Positions 42,509-52,384 of a stretch of DNA of 64,000 bases are shown here, in pieces. Each line of letters starts with the position of its first letter. Within the stretch, counting starts at the first letter, position 1. This stretch comes from Mesorhizobium sp. 1M-11 (GTDB taxonomy: Bacteria; Pseudomonadota; Alphaproteobacteria; Rhizobiales; Rhizobiaceae). The notes under the pieces were generated by a model. That model had not been told where the DNA came from, searched no databases, and saw only the letters and a list, made by a program, of their open reading frames with translations. The translations under genes were made by a program, and so were the position numbers. Location: the NCBI RefSeq assembly GCF_001303895.1, contig NZ_LJSD01000037.1, positions 62,001 to 126,000 on the forward strand, written 5' to 3'.

Positions 42509-44386
42509 CTACTCCGCGATGCCTTCCTCGTACTCGGCCGACATTGTCAGCCAGCGCTCTTCATGGCCGTTGAGTTGGGCCATCAGTTCCGAACGCTCCT
42601 TGGCAAACCGCGTCGCCTTGATCGGGTCCTTCTCGTAAAGTGCCGGATTGGCGAGTTCGTCCTCGATAAGGTCGATGCGTTTGCGCAGGCGATCCATGAG
42701 TCCTTCGGTCGCACGAATTTCCTTGGCCAGCGGCTCGAGCGCCGCGCGCCTTGCCGCTGCCTCCCTGCGGCGGTCGGCCTTGGAGGCCTTGTCGGCCTCC
42801 CGCTTTTCGCGACGGTCTACCGAGACACCGGTTACCAGCGTCTTGTAGTCATCGAGGTCGCCGTCATACGGATTGACCGCACCGTCCTTGACCAGCCACA
42901 GCCGGTCGGCGGTCGCCTCGAGCAGATGGCGGTCGTGGGAAATCAGGATCACCGCACCCGGAAAATCGTTGAGCGCGTGAATCAGCGATTCTCTGGAATC
43001 GATGTCGAGATGGTTGGTCGGTTCGTCGAGAATGAACAGGTTCGGTCCTTCGAAGGCAGCCAAGCCCATCAGCAGTCGCGCCTTTTCGCCGCCAGACAGG
43101 TCCTTGGCAGCGGTATTCATCTTTTCGGTTGCCAGGCCAAACTGCGCGACACGCGCCCTCACCTTTGCCTCCGGTGCTTCCGGCATGAGACGGCGTACAT
43201 GTTCGTAGGCGTTTTCATCCGGGCGCAGATCATCAAGCTGATGTTGGGCGAAGATCGCTACCTTCAACCCAGGCGCGATCGTCATCGTGCCGGTCTCCGC
43301 CTTGAGCCGTCCAGCAAGCAACTTGGCAAAGGTCGACTTGCCATTGCCGTTGGCACCGAGCAGCGCGATGCGGTCATCGGCGTCGATCCGCAATGTCATC
43401 TTCTTCAAAATCGGCTTGCCGGGCGTGTAGCCAACCTCAACGCCGGACAACGCCACGATGGGAGAGGCAACGGTCTTCACGGGCTCCGGAAAGGAGAACG
43501 GCTTGACGGAATCGTTGACCAGGGCCGCAATCGGCTTCATGCGCTCCAGCGCCTTGATGCGCGACTGTGCCTGCCTGGCCTTCGAGGCTTTGGCACGGAA
43601 GCGGTCGACGAAGGACTGCAGGTGCTTGCGCTGCGCCTCCTGCTTGACGCGGCTCTTTTCCTGCAGTTCCAGCTGCTCGGAAAGCTGCCGTTCGAACTGA
43701 TCGTAACCACCGCGCCAAAAACTCAGCTTCTGCTGGTCGAGATGCACGATTGAGTTGACCGCGCGATTGAGAAGATCACGATCGTGCGAGATCAGGAGCA
43801 CGGTATGCGGATATTTCGAAACGTAGTTCTCCAGCCAGAGCGTGCCTTCGAGGTCGAGATAGTTGGTCGGCTCGTCGAGCAGCAGAAGATCCGGCTCGGA
43901 AAACAGCACCGCCGCGAGCGCAACGCGCATGCGCCAGCCGCCGGAAAAGGATGATGCCGGGCGCGCTTGCGCCGCTTCATCAAAGCCTAAGCCCGCCAGA
44001 ATGGTGGCCGCGCGGGATTCGGCAGTGTGGGCATCGATGTCGGCCAGCCGAATATGGATTTCGGCGATACGGTTGGGATCGGTCGCCGTCTTCTCTTCTT
44101 CCAACAGTGCAGCACGCTCTTTGTCGGCGGCCAGCACGATCTCCAGCAACGAATCCTCCGTGCCGGGCGCTTCCTGCGCCACCTGGCCGATGCGCGTGTT
44201 CTTCGGAATGCTGATCGAGCCGGTCTCGGAAGCGAGATCGCCGGTGATTGCCTTGAACAACGTGGTCTTGCCGGTACCGTTGCGGCCGACGAGACCCGCC
44301 TTCGTGCCTGTGGGCAGCGTCAGCGAAGCGTGGTCGAGAAGCAGGCGTCCGGCTATGCGGAGCGAAAGGTCGTTGATGATAAGCAT
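42509..44386 (-). CDS. ABC-F family ATP-binding protein (YheS-like)
   Basis: A 625-residue cytoplasmic protein with two ABC domains and no membrane part: Walker A GRNGTGKTT (about 35-43) and GANGNGKST (about 345), signatures FSGGWRMR and LSGGEKARL, and a charged linker between them (about 230-290, with AKASKARQAQSRIKALERM). A C-terminal coiled coil (about 535-620) is rich in Lys, Glu and Arg. ABC-F proteins act on ribosomes; the long C-terminal extension and linker place it in the YheS/Uup area. Antibiotic resistance is not implied. Confidence 0.93.
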   Translation of the reverse strand: MLIINDLSLRIAGRLLLDHASLTLPTGTKAGLVGRNGTGKTTLFKAITGDLASETGSISIPKNTRIGQVAQEAPGTEDSLLEIVLAADKERAALLEEEKTATDPNRIAEIHIRLADIDAHTAESRAATILAGLGFDEAAQARPASSFSGGWRMRVALAAVLFSEPDLLLLDEPTNYLDLEGTLWLENYVSKYPHTVLLISHDRDLLNRAVNSIVHLDQQKLSFWRGGYDQFERQLSEQLELQEKSRVKQEAQRKHLQSFVDRFRAKASKARQAQSRIKALERMKPIAALVNDSVKPFSFPEPVKTVASPIVALSGVEVGYTPGKPILKKMTLRIDADDRIALLGANGNGKSTFAKLLAGRLKAETGTMTIAPGLKVAIFAQHQLDDLRPDENAYEHVRRLMPEAPEAKVRARVAQFGLATEKMNTAAKDLSGGEKARLLMGLAAFEGPNLFILDEPTNHLDIDSRESLIHALNDFPGAVILISHDRHLLEATADRLWLVKDGAVNPYDGDLDDYKTLVTGVSVDRREKREADKASKADRRREAAARRAALEPLAKEIRATEGLMDRLRKRIDLIEDELANPALYEKDPIKATRFAKERSELMAQLNGHEERWLTMSAEYEEGIAE

Positions 44387-44479
44387 GGCGGCGCGGTTTT
44401 GGCCCGTATAGGCAATAATGGCAAGGGGATGCGGCCGACTGTTTCGGCATGGGAGCCGGTCGCGAGCGGTGCGGTGCCG

Positions 44480-45760
44480 CTATACAGTCCTGACTGGCGC
44501 AAGCCGCCTGGCCCGCAACAAATCGCCCAACACCGAGCCCACAGCTTCAACTGGCGCATCGGCACCAAGCCGGCGTGGCGGCGGCAACGAATGACCGATA
44601 GCGAAAAGCAGTGCACTGCCGGCCGAAAACATCGCGAACAACAGGAACATGCCGGTTCCGCCGTAAGCCCCGAGTGCCATTCCGGCCAGCAGGGGGCCGA
44701 AGAAATTGCCGACAGTGGAGAGCGAATGCGCTCCGAAATAGGTGCCTCTGTTGGCGGCGGTCGAAATGCCATCGATCAGCATGTACTCAGCTGGGACGAC
44801 CAGGACCTCACCGATCGTAAAGACAATCATCGAAACGACCAGCATCTCGACGCCCGAAGATACCGCAAATCCTAGATTACCGAAAAGAAACAGCAGGCAG
44901 CCCAGCACCAGCGCACGCAGCGCGCCGATTCGCTCGATCACCAGGCGCGCCGGCGTGCTCGCCACCAGCACTGCGGCCGCATTGGTGCTGACCAGCAACG
45001 CGAATATCTCGACGCCTTTGGCGAAGTCCTTGATGATGTACTGGGATAGCGGCACCGACCATTGCCCATAGACGGCCACCAGTAACGTGCCGCCGCCGGC
45101 GAAGAACATGAGCCGGGGGTCGCGAAAAGCGCCGACAAGACGTCGCCAGCCCCCAACGCGCTGCCCCGCGGCATTTTCTGAACTTGCCGCGATCTCCGGC
45201 ACGAACAGGAAGATGGTCGATCCGAATGCCAGATGAACCAGGCCGGCCACAACAAACAGAACGTCGGAAGTCGCCCCGAAAGCCAGGCCGATCAAGGGGC
45301 CGATCGCCCAGCCGGCATTGATGGCAAGATAGCGCCACGAAAATACCTTCAGACGTAATTTTTCAGGTGCCGCGTCGCTCATCATGGCGCGAGCGGCTGG
45401 CTCGTAGACTGCGCCGGCAATGGATGCCACGACGTGGGCGAATGTGAATGCAGCAACGGACTGAGCAAGTCCGAGACCGATCATGCCGAGACCAGCGAAG
45501 GAAATGGCGATGGCCAGCACTGTGCGTCGTCCAAGCCGGTCCGATATCGCTCCAGCAAGTGGACTGACCATCGCACCAAGCAACGGCCCCACTCCGATGA
45601 GCGCACCTATCCCAGCAGGACCAAGCCCGAAATCCTGCTGAAGCCGGATTGCCAGGAACGAAAGGCTCATGCCTTTGGCGACCGCGACGACCCCGGATCC
45701 GGCAATAAGCAGCAGAGCGACCATGCGCCCGGTCTGTTCGGAGTAACTGTTCATGGACAT
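44480..45760 (-). CDS. MFS transporter
   Basis: A 426-residue major facilitator with twelve hydrophobic segments. The loop 2-3 motif G-x3-DRLGRRTV is seen in LAGAISDRLGRRTVLAIAIS (about 70-90), and SDAAPEKLRLKVFSWRYLAINAGWAIGP is a typical second-half-of-N-domain loop. ATG 45760 with GAAGG 7 nt upstream is chosen; an upstream in-frame start (45826) adds a non-hydrophobic tail. It lies 93 bp upstream of the ABC-F gene on the same strand. Likely a drug- or metabolite-efflux carrier; substrate unknown. Confidence 0.88.
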   Translation of the reverse strand: MSMNSYSEQTGRMVALLLIAGSGVVAVAKGMSLSFLAIRLQQDFGLGPAGIGALIGVGPLLGAMVSPLAGAISDRLGRRTVLAIAISFAGLGMIGLGLAQSVAAFTFAHVVASIAGAVYEPAARAMMSDAAPEKLRLKVFSWRYLAINAGWAIGPLIGLAFGATSDVLFVVAGLVHLAFGSTIFLFVPEIAASSENAAGQRVGGWRRLVGAFRDPRLMFFAGGGTLLVAVYGQWSVPLSQYIIKDFAKGVEIFALLVSTNAAAVLVASTPARLVIERIGALRALVLGCLLFLFGNLGFAVSSGVEMLVVSMIVFTIGEVLVVPAEYMLIDGISTAANRGTYFGAHSLSTVGNFFGPLLAGMALGAYGGTGMFLLFAMFSAGSALLFAIGHSLPPPRRLGADAPVEAVGSVLGDLLRARRLAPVRTV

Positions 45761-45925
45761 TTCGAAGCCTTCGCGGCTCAAACGGCCGACGCCCCGTGGC
45801 TTCGCATTGGCAATGAGCGCGCGCAATGGAGAACATCGCTAGGATGTGTGGGCCAGCCGAAAAAATTGAGCTGATGCGATTCTACGCCAATGCCGTTTGC
45901 CCCGACCGAAGCACCGGGGCTTGCA

Positions 45926-46435
45926 TCATGCAAAGGCACGCCCCTCTTCCGCGCGTTGGAATTGCATGAGATCCAGAGAAACAGAGGCGCGACCAAGAAC
46001 AGTCAGGATCATATGCGCCTGGCCTCGGTGATGTGTCTGGTGGTTGAAGAGATGATCGAGCGCCGGCGCCAGTCGCTGCGAGATCGTGCGCATGTCAGTG
46101 GTCACGTAGGAAAACCGTCCCGCGATATCCTTGTCGCCCAGTCCCTCGACCCATTCGACGATGCGCTTGTCTTCGGCTTCACGCGCCATCCGGAGCGCCG
46201 GCAGCGCCCTTTGAATGATGACGTCAAGGCTGGCCGGCGCGTCGCCCTGACCGGTGAAGCGCTTCATCCAGATACGATCGGTGACCAGCAGATGGTTGAG
46301 TGTGCCCATCATGGAACCGAAGAAAGCACCGGCATCACGCCCGAATTCCTCGTCGGTCAGATTGTCGACGGCATCGTAAAGACGGTTGTTGGCCCACTGA
46401 TTGTAGGCTGCGAACATCATGAAATGTCGTTTCAT
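45926..46435 (-). CDS. DinB family protein
   Basis: A 169-residue four-helix-bundle protein of the DinB/YfiT superfamily. It begins [23 protein letters not shown] and keeps the three metal-binding His: one in [13 protein letters not shown] and two in the C-terminal [19 protein letters not shown] lies 5 nt before ATG 46435. Family members are often thiol-dependent metal enzymes (for example mycothiol or bacillithiol transferases) but are unassigned in Proteobacteria. It is divergent from ndk. Confidence 0.9.
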   Translation of the reverse strand: MKRHFMMFAAYNQWANNRLYDAVDNLTDEEFGRDAGAFFGSMMGTLNHLLVTDRIWMKRFTGQGDAPASLDVIIQRALPALRMAREAEDKRIVEWVEGLGDKDIAGRFSYVTTDMRTISQRLAPALDHLFNHQTHHRGQAHMILTVLGRASVSLDLMQFQRAEEGRAFA

Positions 46436-46550
46436 TCCAACCCTCGGTTCCCGCCTGTCGGAATGCAACTCCGACAGGAACCTGATCTAGAGCGTCAGCA
46501 AAGGCAAAGCCATGACCATTTTGCCCCGGCAGGAGGAACAACGCCTCCTC

Positions 46551-46579
46551 TTGGCAATGGCCCGGGCGGCTTGTATAGA
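46551..46579 (+). promoter_or_regulatory. Sigma-70 promoter of ndk
   Basis: TTGGCA, a 17-nt spacer and TATAGA, ending 39 bp before the ndk ATG. Both hexamers are close to consensus for a housekeeping sigma factor. A dyad GGAGG / CCTCC lies directly upstream at 46531-46549. Confidence 0.6.
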
Positions 46580-46618
46580 GCCCGCCACACCTCAATCCCC
46601 ATCACCAAAGGACGACCC

Positions 46619-47041
46619 ATGGCGATCGAACGCACTTTCTCGATGATCAAGCCGGATGCCACCAAGCGCAACCTCACGGGCGCCATCACCAAGATGCTCG
46701 AAGATGCCGGCCTGCGCGTCGTCGCCTCCAGGCGCGTCTGGATGAGCCTGCGCGAAGCTCAGGGCTTTTACGCCGTCCATAAGGACCGCCCCTTCTTCGG
46801 CGAACTGACGGAATTCATGTCATCGGGCCCGACGATCGTGCAGGTTCTCGAAGGCGAAAACGCAATCGCCAGGAATCGTGAAGTGATGGGCGCCACCAAC
46901 CCGGCCAACGCCGCAGAGGGCACCATCCGTAAGGTACACGCGCTATCGATCGGCGAGAATTCGGTGCACGGTTCGGATGCTCCGGAAACCGCTGCCGAAG
47001 AGATCGCCTACTGGTTTTCGGGGACCGAGATCGTCGGCTGA
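46619..47041 (+). CDS. ndk: Nucleoside diphosphate kinase
   Basis: Exchanges gamma-phosphate between NTPs and NDPs through a phosphohistidine. The 140-residue protein has the start [18 protein letters not shown] and the active-site His117 in [12 protein letters not shown]. Length is standard. The ATG at 46619 lies 39 bp after a good promoter, and a strong terminator follows the stop. It is monocistronic and divergent from the DinB gene. Confidence 0.98.
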   Translation: MAIERTFSMIKPDATKRNLTGAITKMLEDAGLRVVASRRVWMSLREAQGFYAVHKDRPFFGELTEFMSSGPTIVQVLEGENAIARNREVMGATNPANAAEGTIRKVHALSIGENSVHGSDAPETAAEEIAYWFSGTEIVG

Positions 47042-47080
47042 CCCTAACTTCGGCCTCGGCAACGAGGCAGTCGCTTCATC

Positions 47081-47115
47081 AAAAAGCCGGGCGCACCTAG
47101 CCCGGCTTTTTCTTT
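47081..47115. terminator. Rho-independent terminator of ndk (bidirectional)
   Basis: AAAAAGCCGGGC-GCACCTA-GCCCGGCTTTTT: a perfect 12-bp stem, G+C-rich at its core, flanked by A-run and T-run, so it can stop transcripts in both directions. It is 39 bp after the ndk stop. Confidence 0.9.
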
Positions 47116-47129
47116 CCCGACAGCAAAAG

Positions 47130-47184
47130 TTTACGCAATTCCAGACGGAAAACCGCTACGCACTTTTTCCTGGAATTGCTCTAG
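47130..47184. repeat. MITE-like repeat, copy C (right half only, 55 bp)
   Basis: The right hairpin of the family (GCAATTCC / GGAATTGC) and the core GACGGAAAACC are kept; the left hairpin is absent. The right CTAG (47181-47184) supplies the TAG stop of the YbaY-like gene. The left boundary lies 15 bp after the ndk terminator. Confidence 0.8.
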
Positions 47185-47624
47185 CCTGGCGTGCCGGCCC
47201 CGTTCTGTTTGTCTTGCACTTGCCTCAACACCATCGTCATCGGTTCGCTGGCAAGCGGGTCGACATAATGGCGGGCATTGGTCAGGAACAGCGGCCGACC
47301 GTCGATCGTAATGTGGGCATCCACCGCGTAAGTTGTTTGAGGGCGAATGTCCTGGCTGTCGAATTTCAACGTGAAACGCACCGGCACCTGGCCGGCAGGG
47401 TCGACACGTTGCTCGCAGATTACCCGGACTGGCGCGTTCGGCTGAGAAACGTCGAGTAACTGCACCACAAGCACAGCGTTTTTGGGCAAGATCAGACGCT
47501 CGCGATAGGTGACCTCACCGGTCAATCGCCGTTCAGCCGCCATCGTCACGTCTGGCGTGGCTAGCATAACCACCATCATCGGCGCGAAGCCGAAGATGAG
47601 CAATTCCGCGATCCTGTCCAGCAT
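47181..47624 (-). CDS. YbaY-like envelope protein
   Basis: A 147-residue protein with an N-terminal signal-like segment (MLDRIAELLIFGFAPMMVVMLATPDVTMAAE) and a beta-rich domain: GEVTYRERLILPKNAVLVVQLLDVSQPNAPVRVICEQ and QVPVRFTLKFD fit the YbaY/DUF-type lipoprotein family seen near the E. coli ybaY gene. There is no lipobox cysteine, so it is soluble or anchored by its signal segment. GGTGGAG lies 7 nt upstream. The stop codon TAG is given by repeat copy C. Function unknown. Confidence 0.7.
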   Translation of the reverse strand: MLDRIAELLIFGFAPMMVVMLATPDVTMAAERRLTGEVTYRERLILPKNAVLVVQLLDVSQPNAPVRVICEQRVDPAGQVPVRFTLKFDSQDIRPQTTYAVDAHITIDGRPLFLTNARHYVDPLASEPMTMVLRQVQDKQNGAGTPG

Positions 47625-47735
47625 GGCGCATCTCCACCGGCGCCCAGCGGCGCTGATGAAAAATCCGCCCCGATTGCGGACAATCCATGGCTGATCTTGG
47701 GTATTTTCGGGTACAAGCAGCCTTCCGTCAGAGGC

Positions 47736-48203
47736 TCAACGCCAGCGCGTGGCCGCCTGCTCGTCGCTCTCCTTGGCTTCGACCCAGCCGCCTTCCGTGC
47801 CATCGGCACGATGTTCCTTCTTCCAGAAAGGAGCACGGGATTTGAGGTAATCCATCAGGAAATCAGCAGCCTCGAAGGCGGCCCGCCGGTGTGCGGACGC
47901 CGTTACCACCAACACGATGTTTTCACCTGGCCGGATGCGACCATGCCGATGAATAACCGTGACACCCTGCAGCGGCCAGCGGCCAACTGCATCGGCAGCG
48001 ATGCGACGGATCTCGGCTTCTGCCATACCTGGGTAATGTTCCAGCTCAAGTGCCGCCAGCATGCCATCTTCGTCACGGCAAAGGCCGGAAAATGTGACCA
48101 CCGCGCCGATGTCGGTGCGACCAGCACCGAGTGTCGCGATTTCGGCAGCGATATCGAAATCCTGCGCCTGGATGCTGATTTTCGGCTTGACGACGCCAAG
48201 CAC
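47736..48203 (-). CDS. moaE: Molybdopterin synthase catalytic subunit
   Basis: Converts precursor Z to molybdopterin with sulfur from thiocarboxylated MoaD. The 155-residue protein has the family stretches GAVVTFSGLCRDED, HRHGRIRPGENIVLV and AHRRAAFEAADFLMDYLKSRAPFWKKE, the last holding the catalytic Lys. It lies 4 bp after moaD on the same strand. The products serve molybdoenzymes such as the oxidoreductase at 39-41 kb. Confidence 0.95.
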   Translation of the reverse strand: MLGVVKPKISIQAQDFDIAAEIATLGAGRTDIGAVVTFSGLCRDEDGMLAALELEHYPGMAEAEIRRIAADAVGRWPLQGVTVIHRHGRIRPGENIVLVVTASAHRRAAFEAADFLMDYLKSRAPFWKKEHRADGTEGGWVEAKESDEQAATRWR

Positions 48204-48207
48204 GGCA

Positions 48208-48459
48208 TCAGCCTCCCGTCATCGGCGGGAACAATGCGATCTCACGCGCACCGTCGATCTTCTCACCATGGTCGACATGTTCCTGATTGATGGCAACGCG
48301 GATCGAGCGCGGATGCTGGAGTGCGTTTTCGTACTCCTCGCCGCGCGATTTCAGCCAGGCAAGCAGTTCAGTCACAGTCGTCACCTCGGCCGGAAGCTCG
48401 ACATCCTCCTCGGATTTGCCGATCCGCTCCCGCACCCAGGCGAAATAGATGAGCTTCAT
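48208..48459 (-). CDS. moaD: Molybdopterin synthase sulfur-carrier subunit
   Basis: A 83-residue ubiquitin-fold protein ending in the essential Gly-Gly (FPPMTGG), which is adenylated and thiocarboxylated to donate sulfur to precursor Z. ATG 48459 (MKLIYFAWVRERIGK) is preferred over a start five codons upstream. It sits between pgsA and moaE, as in other Rhizobiales. Confidence 0.95.
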   Translation of the reverse strand: MKLIYFAWVRERIGKSEEDVELPAEVTTVTELLAWLKSRGEEYENALQHPRSIRVAINQEHVDHGEKIDGAREIALFPPMTGG

Positions 48460-48470
48460 CGCACGTCCCG

Positions 48471-49058
48471 TCATTCGTCGACGATATGCTTCAATCCGGC
48501 ACGAAAATAGTCATAGCCGGTGTAGAGCGTCACAACCGCCGCGATCCAGAGCAGCACCAGCCCGGTCTCGGTGGTAAACGGGAAAATCTTGTCGCCGGCG
48601 GGACCAGCAAGCAGAAAGGCGATCGCCACCATCTGGATCGTCGTCTTCCATTTGGCAAGCTGTGTGACCGGCACCGAAACCTTCAGTGCAGCAAGATACT
48701 CGCGCAGTCCCGAAACCAGGATCTCGCGGCACAGGATAATGATGGCCGCCCACAGCGACCAGCCGGCAATGCCGTCTTCGTCAGCGGCAAGCAGAAGCAG
48801 GCAGGTCGAAACCAGAAGCTTGTCAGCGATGGGATCGAGCATCTTGCCGATATTGGAGGTCTGTTGCCAGGCGCGCGCCAGATAGCCGTCGAAATAATCG
48901 GTAATCGACGCGGCCAGAAAGATCGCCAGCGCGAGCCAGCGCGCGAAATCACTCGATTTCAGATGGCCTTCGAGAAAGAAGCACACGACAACCATCGGCA
49001 CTGCGATGATGCGCGCATAGGTGAGTATATTGGGCAGGTTGAATGCGTGTTTCGCCAT
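48471..49058 (-). CDS. pgsA: CDP-diacylglycerol-glycerol-3-phosphate 3-phosphatidyltransferase
   Basis: Makes phosphatidylglycerol phosphate in the inner membrane. The 195-residue protein has the CDP-OH-P motif SITDYFDGYLARAWQQTSNIGKMLDPIADK (read in pieces at about residues 50-79) and four or five membrane segments. ATG 49058 (MAKHAFNLPNILTYARI) matches the family start; an ATG 16 codons upstream is possible. It is in the conserved uvrC-pgsA-moaD-moaE order. Confidence 0.92.
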   Translation of the reverse strand: MAKHAFNLPNILTYARIIAVPMVVVCFFLEGHLKSSDFARWLALAIFLAASITDYFDGYLARAWQQTSNIGKMLDPIADKLLVSTCLLLLAADEDGIAGWSLWAAIIILCREILVSGLREYLAALKVSVPVTQLAKWKTTIQMVAIAFLLAGPAGDKIFPFTTETGLVLLWIAAVVTLYTGYDYFRAGLKHIVDE

Positions 49059-49175
49059 GCGTGCCTGGAACTTCCGGGTCGTTTCTTTTCTTACTTCCGT
49101 ACTCAAATCAGAAGCCGATATCAGGGGTCAACCATTGAAAATCGACTAGCCAGCGCAAAAACACCGTACAGACAG

Positions 49176-51227
49176 TCAATTCTCATGAAAATGGTTGTAA
49201 ACAAGCCGCGCGACCTGCTCCGAAATGCCGTTGACCACAATCAGGTCCTCGACAGCGGCTCGGCTTACCGCCTTGGCCGTACCGAAATGCAGAAGCAACG
49301 CGCGTTTCCGGCCGGGACCGATGCCGGCGATCTCGTCCAATGGACTCTTCACCATCTCCCTCTTGCGGCGAGCACGGTGCGAGCCGATCGCGAACCGGTG
49401 GGCCTCGTCACGCAGCCGCTGGATGAAATAGAGCACTGGATCTCGCACCGGCAGCGTAAAGGACGGCTTGCCCTCGACGAAAAAACGTTCGCGCCCCGCC
49501 TCGCGGTCCTGGCCTTTGGCGATACCGATGGCGACAACCCGATCCTGGACGCCGAGGTCCGCAAGGATCTTGCGCACCGCTGACATCTGCCCTTGGCCAC
49601 CATCGATCAGAATGACATCAGGCCAGGCGGGGAAACCATTGGAGACGAGGTCGTCCGGTTCGCCGGCCTCCTCACCCGCAACAGCCTCTTCGCCATGCTC
49701 CTTGATGAGGCGGGAGAAGCGCCGCTCCATCACCTCGCGCATCATGCCGAAATCGTCGCCAGGCGTAATCTCGGTCGAGCGGATGTTGAACTTGCGATAC
49801 TGGTTCTTGACGAACCCCTCCGGCCCGGCAACGACCATGGCGCCGACGGCGTTGGTGCCCATAATATGCGAGTTGTCGTAGACCTCGATGCGCACGGGCG
49901 GCTTCTGCAAACCGAATGTTTCCGCGAATCCAGCCAGCAATCTCGCCTGCGTCGAGGTCTCCGCCAAACGGCGGCCAAGCGCCTCGCGCGCGTTCTGCAG
50001 TGCATGGTCGGTCAGATCCTTCTTCTCGCCGCGCTGCGGCACCGAGATCGAGACTTTGCGGCCAGCACGGGTCGACAACGCCTCGGCAAGCAGGTCCTGT
50101 TCGTCCACGGCATGTGAAAGCAGCACCGTGCGCGGCGTCGGCTTGTCGTCGTAGAATTGGGCAAGGAAGGAACCCAACACCTCGGCTGCTTCCATGGCTG
50201 GATCGGCCTTGGGAAAATAGGCACGATTGCCCCAGTTCTGGCCCGTCCGGAAGAAGAACACCTGGATGCAGACCTGCCCGCCTTCCTGGTGAATGGCGAA
50301 GACATCCGCTTCTTCCACCGACTGCGGATTGATCCCTTGATGACTCTGCACATGGGCAAGTGCCGCCAAACGATCGCGGTAGACTGCGGCATGTTCGAAA
50401 TCGAGATTTTCGGCAGCAGCCTGCATCGCGGCGGAAATCTCGGTCTTCACCTTCTGGCTGCGACCCGACAGGAAATCCTTCGCCTCCTCGACCAGCACGG
50501 CATAGTCGCCGTGCGAAATCTCACCCGTGCACGGCCCGGCACAACGCTTGATCTGGTAAAGCAGGCATGGGCGTGTCCGGTTTTCATAGAAAGAATCCGT
50601 GCAACTCCTCAGCAGGAAGGCTCGCTGCAGTGAATTGATGGTGCGCCCCACCGCTTGCGCGGAAGCAAACGGGCCAAAATAATCGCCTTTTCGCGAACGC
50701 GCACCACGGTGCTTGTAGATACCAGGCGACGAGTGATCCCCAGTCAGGAGGATATAGGGGAACGACTTGTCGTCGCGTAGCAGCACGTTAAAACGCGGCC
50801 GCAAACGCTTGATGAGATTTGCTTCCAGCAGCAGCGCTTCAATCTCTGTGCGGGTGACGACGAATTCCATCGTCGCTGTCTCGCGCACCATGCGACCGAT
50901 ACGGTTGGTGTGGAAACGACCTTGCGCGTACTGCGTTACCCGCTTCTTCAGACTGCGCGCCTTACCGACATAGAGCACATCGCCGGCAACGTTCATCATC
51001 CGGTAGACACCAGGGGCATTGGGCAAACGCTTGACCAGCGTCTGGATGACTTCCGCGCCGACCATGCCGTCGGTGTCGCCGGCATGTTGTGTCCAGTCGA
51101 TCGCGGTGAAGGCGACCACCGGGCCGGAAGGCACAACCTCCGCTTCGATGCTGTCGTCGTCATCCAGATCGACATCGGGCAGATCCTCGCCCGCCGCGCG
51201 TCCGTTTTTTGCTTTGCCGGAACTCAT
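49176..51227 (-). CDS. uvrC: Excinuclease ABC subunit C
   Basis: Makes the two incisions of nucleotide excision repair. The 683-residue-class protein has an acidic N-terminal extension (about 15-40, [16 protein letters not shown]), a GIY-YIG nuclease domain (about 65-150: [20 protein letters not shown]), a UVR segment, the RNase-H-like endonuclease domain with [19 protein letters not shown] and LIDGGQGQ, and a C-terminal (HhH)2 module (about 620-680). ATG 51227 overlaps the stop of the upstream SDR gene by 4 bp (ATGA). Confidence 0.96.
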   Translation of the reverse strand: MSSGKAKNGRAAGEDLPDVDLDDDDSIEAEVVPSGPVVAFTAIDWTQHAGDTDGMVGAEVIQTLVKRLPNAPGVYRMMNVAGDVLYVGKARSLKKRVTQYAQGRFHTNRIGRMVRETATMEFVVTRTEIEALLLEANLIKRLRPRFNVLLRDDKSFPYILLTGDHSSPGIYKHRGARSRKGDYFGPFASAQAVGRTINSLQRAFLLRSCTDSFYENRTRPCLLYQIKRCAGPCTGEISHGDYAVLVEEAKDFLSGRSQKVKTEISAAMQAAAENLDFEHAAVYRDRLAALAHVQSHQGINPQSVEEADVFAIHQEGGQVCIQVFFFRTGQNWGNRAYFPKADPAMEAAEVLGSFLAQFYDDKPTPRTVLLSHAVDEQDLLAEALSTRAGRKVSISVPQRGEKKDLTDHALQNAREALGRRLAETSTQARLLAGFAETFGLQKPPVRIEVYDNSHIMGTNAVGAMVVAGPEGFVKNQYRKFNIRSTEITPGDDFGMMREVMERRFSRLIKEHGEEAVAGEEAGEPDDLVSNGFPAWPDVILIDGGQGQMSAVRKILADLGVQDRVVAIGIAKGQDREAGRERFFVEGKPSFTLPVRDPVLYFIQRLRDEAHRFAIGSHRARRKREMVKSPLDEIAGIGPGRKRALLLHFGTAKAVSRAAVEDLIVVNGISEQVARLVYNHFHEN

Positions 51228-51991
51228 TCCACCACGCCTGTCACATCCGGCGTTTGCCATGCAAGATGCTGGCCGCCGTCCAGCGCGATCATCTGGCCGG
51301 TGACCGACCGCGCACTCCATAGATATCGTATCGTCGCGCCAAATTCGCCAAGGTCAGCGCCATGCTTCAGCAACACACCGTCGAGCTGCGTTTGGAAGTC
51401 ACGATCATCCTGACGCACTCCCTTCAACGTCGGTCCCGGCCCAATCGCATTGACGCGTATGCGCGGCGCCAGCGCCTGCGCCATCGTCTGCGTGGCGGCC
51501 CACAATGCCGATTTCGAAAGCGTATAGGAAAAATAGCGCGGCGTCGGCCGCCACACCCGCTGATCGATCATGTTGACGATCAGACCATCCTGGCGCTCCG
51601 GCAAGGCACGAGCAAAACGTTGTGCCAAAAGTGCGGGCGCTTTCACATGCACCGCGAAATGGCGATCCCAACCGGACCAATCGAAATCCTCGATCGAATC
51701 TTCCTCGAACAACGAGGCGTTGTTGATCAGAAGGCCGATAGGCCCGAGCGCCTTCGTCGCGGCATCGACCAGCCCAGCCGTCGCATCCGCGTCGGTCAGA
51801 TCTGCGGCGACGACGGCGGCACGACCGCCGGCCGCTACAATCTCGCTTGCGAGAGCTTCTGCCTCTTCGCGGGAACGGTTGCAATGGATGGCGACGGAGA
51901 ACCCGTTGGCGGCAAGATCCTCGACGATTGCCTTGCCTATTCGTCTCGCTCCGCCCGTCACAAGGGCCGTCGCTGTGGTTTTGTTCGTCAT
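51224..51991 (-). CDS. Short-chain dehydrogenase (FolM/pteridine-reductase-like)
   Basis: A 255-residue SDR with [23 protein letters not shown] (residues 8-30), whose GARRIG form is typical of FolM and pteridine reductases, [10 protein letters not shown] in place of NNAG, and the catalytic Y-x3-K in [14 protein letters not shown]. The C-terminal part [16 protein letters not shown] fits the same subfamily. ATG 51991 is chosen; the open frame upstream to 52195 has no similarity. It is the first gene of the uvrC operon. The substrate may be a dihydropterin, by analogy. Confidence 0.82.
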   Translation of the reverse strand: MTNKTTATALVTGGARRIGKAIVEDLAANGFSVAIHCNRSREEAEALASEIVAAGGRAAVVAADLTDADATAGLVDAATKALGPIGLLINNASLFEEDSIEDFDWSGWDRHFAVHVKAPALLAQRFARALPERQDGLIVNMIDQRVWRPTPRYFSYTLSKSALWAATQTMAQALAPRIRVNAIGPGPTLKGVRQDDRDFQTQLDGVLLKHGADLGEFGATIRYLWSARSVTGQMIALDGGQHLAWQTPDVTGVVE

Positions 51992-52384
51992 CTGGCTTTC
52001 ATCCGCGATAAGGGCAGCCAGCAAATGAGACCGCTCAATAGTAAAATGCCGTTCGTTCCTGTGGCCATATTGTGTCGATGCGCTGAAATGAAGGTTTCGA
52101 CTCGGATTCGGCCATCTGGTCGAATGGCCAATATAGAGACCACAACCCCTTGCACCAAGCGGGGTACAGCTTCCTCGGCGAAAGGCTCCTGACAACTTTG
52201 TTGCACTAGTGCAACGTCATGGTTCAGCCTCATTCGCGCCAGCTAAAGACCCAAGTTCAGGTTCGCTTCCGCCGCATTTGCCGCCCAAATTCCGGAACCG
52301 TTGAGCGCTTGATCCGTTTCTCCCCCCGGCGGGTCTGGTTCGCAAGGAACAAGCCAGCGTCTTTGGCTTTATGGAGTAAGAACT
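51992..52384. other. Divergent promoter region of SDR and porin genes
   Basis: A 393-bp region without a credible gene. It contains the inverted repeat GGCCAT-N8-ATGGCC at 52110-52129 and the 16-bp palindrome at 52200-52215, then about 170 bp of porin leader with a Shine-Dalgarno (TGGAG) 9 nt before the porin ATG. A strong porin promoter is expected here but no clear hexamer pair was found. Confidence 0.5.
52200..52215. promoter_or_regulatory. 16-bp perfect palindrome upstream of porin gene
   Basis: GTTGCACTAGTGCAAC is fully self-complementary, 169 bp from the porin start and 208 bp from the SDR start. Shape and context suggest a dimeric regulator site; no regulator is assigned. Confidence 0.55.

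Noticed and set aside
42563..43753. 396-codon plus-strand frame opposite the ABC-F gene
   Set aside because: Antisense shadow of a protein with both Walker A motifs and both signatures.
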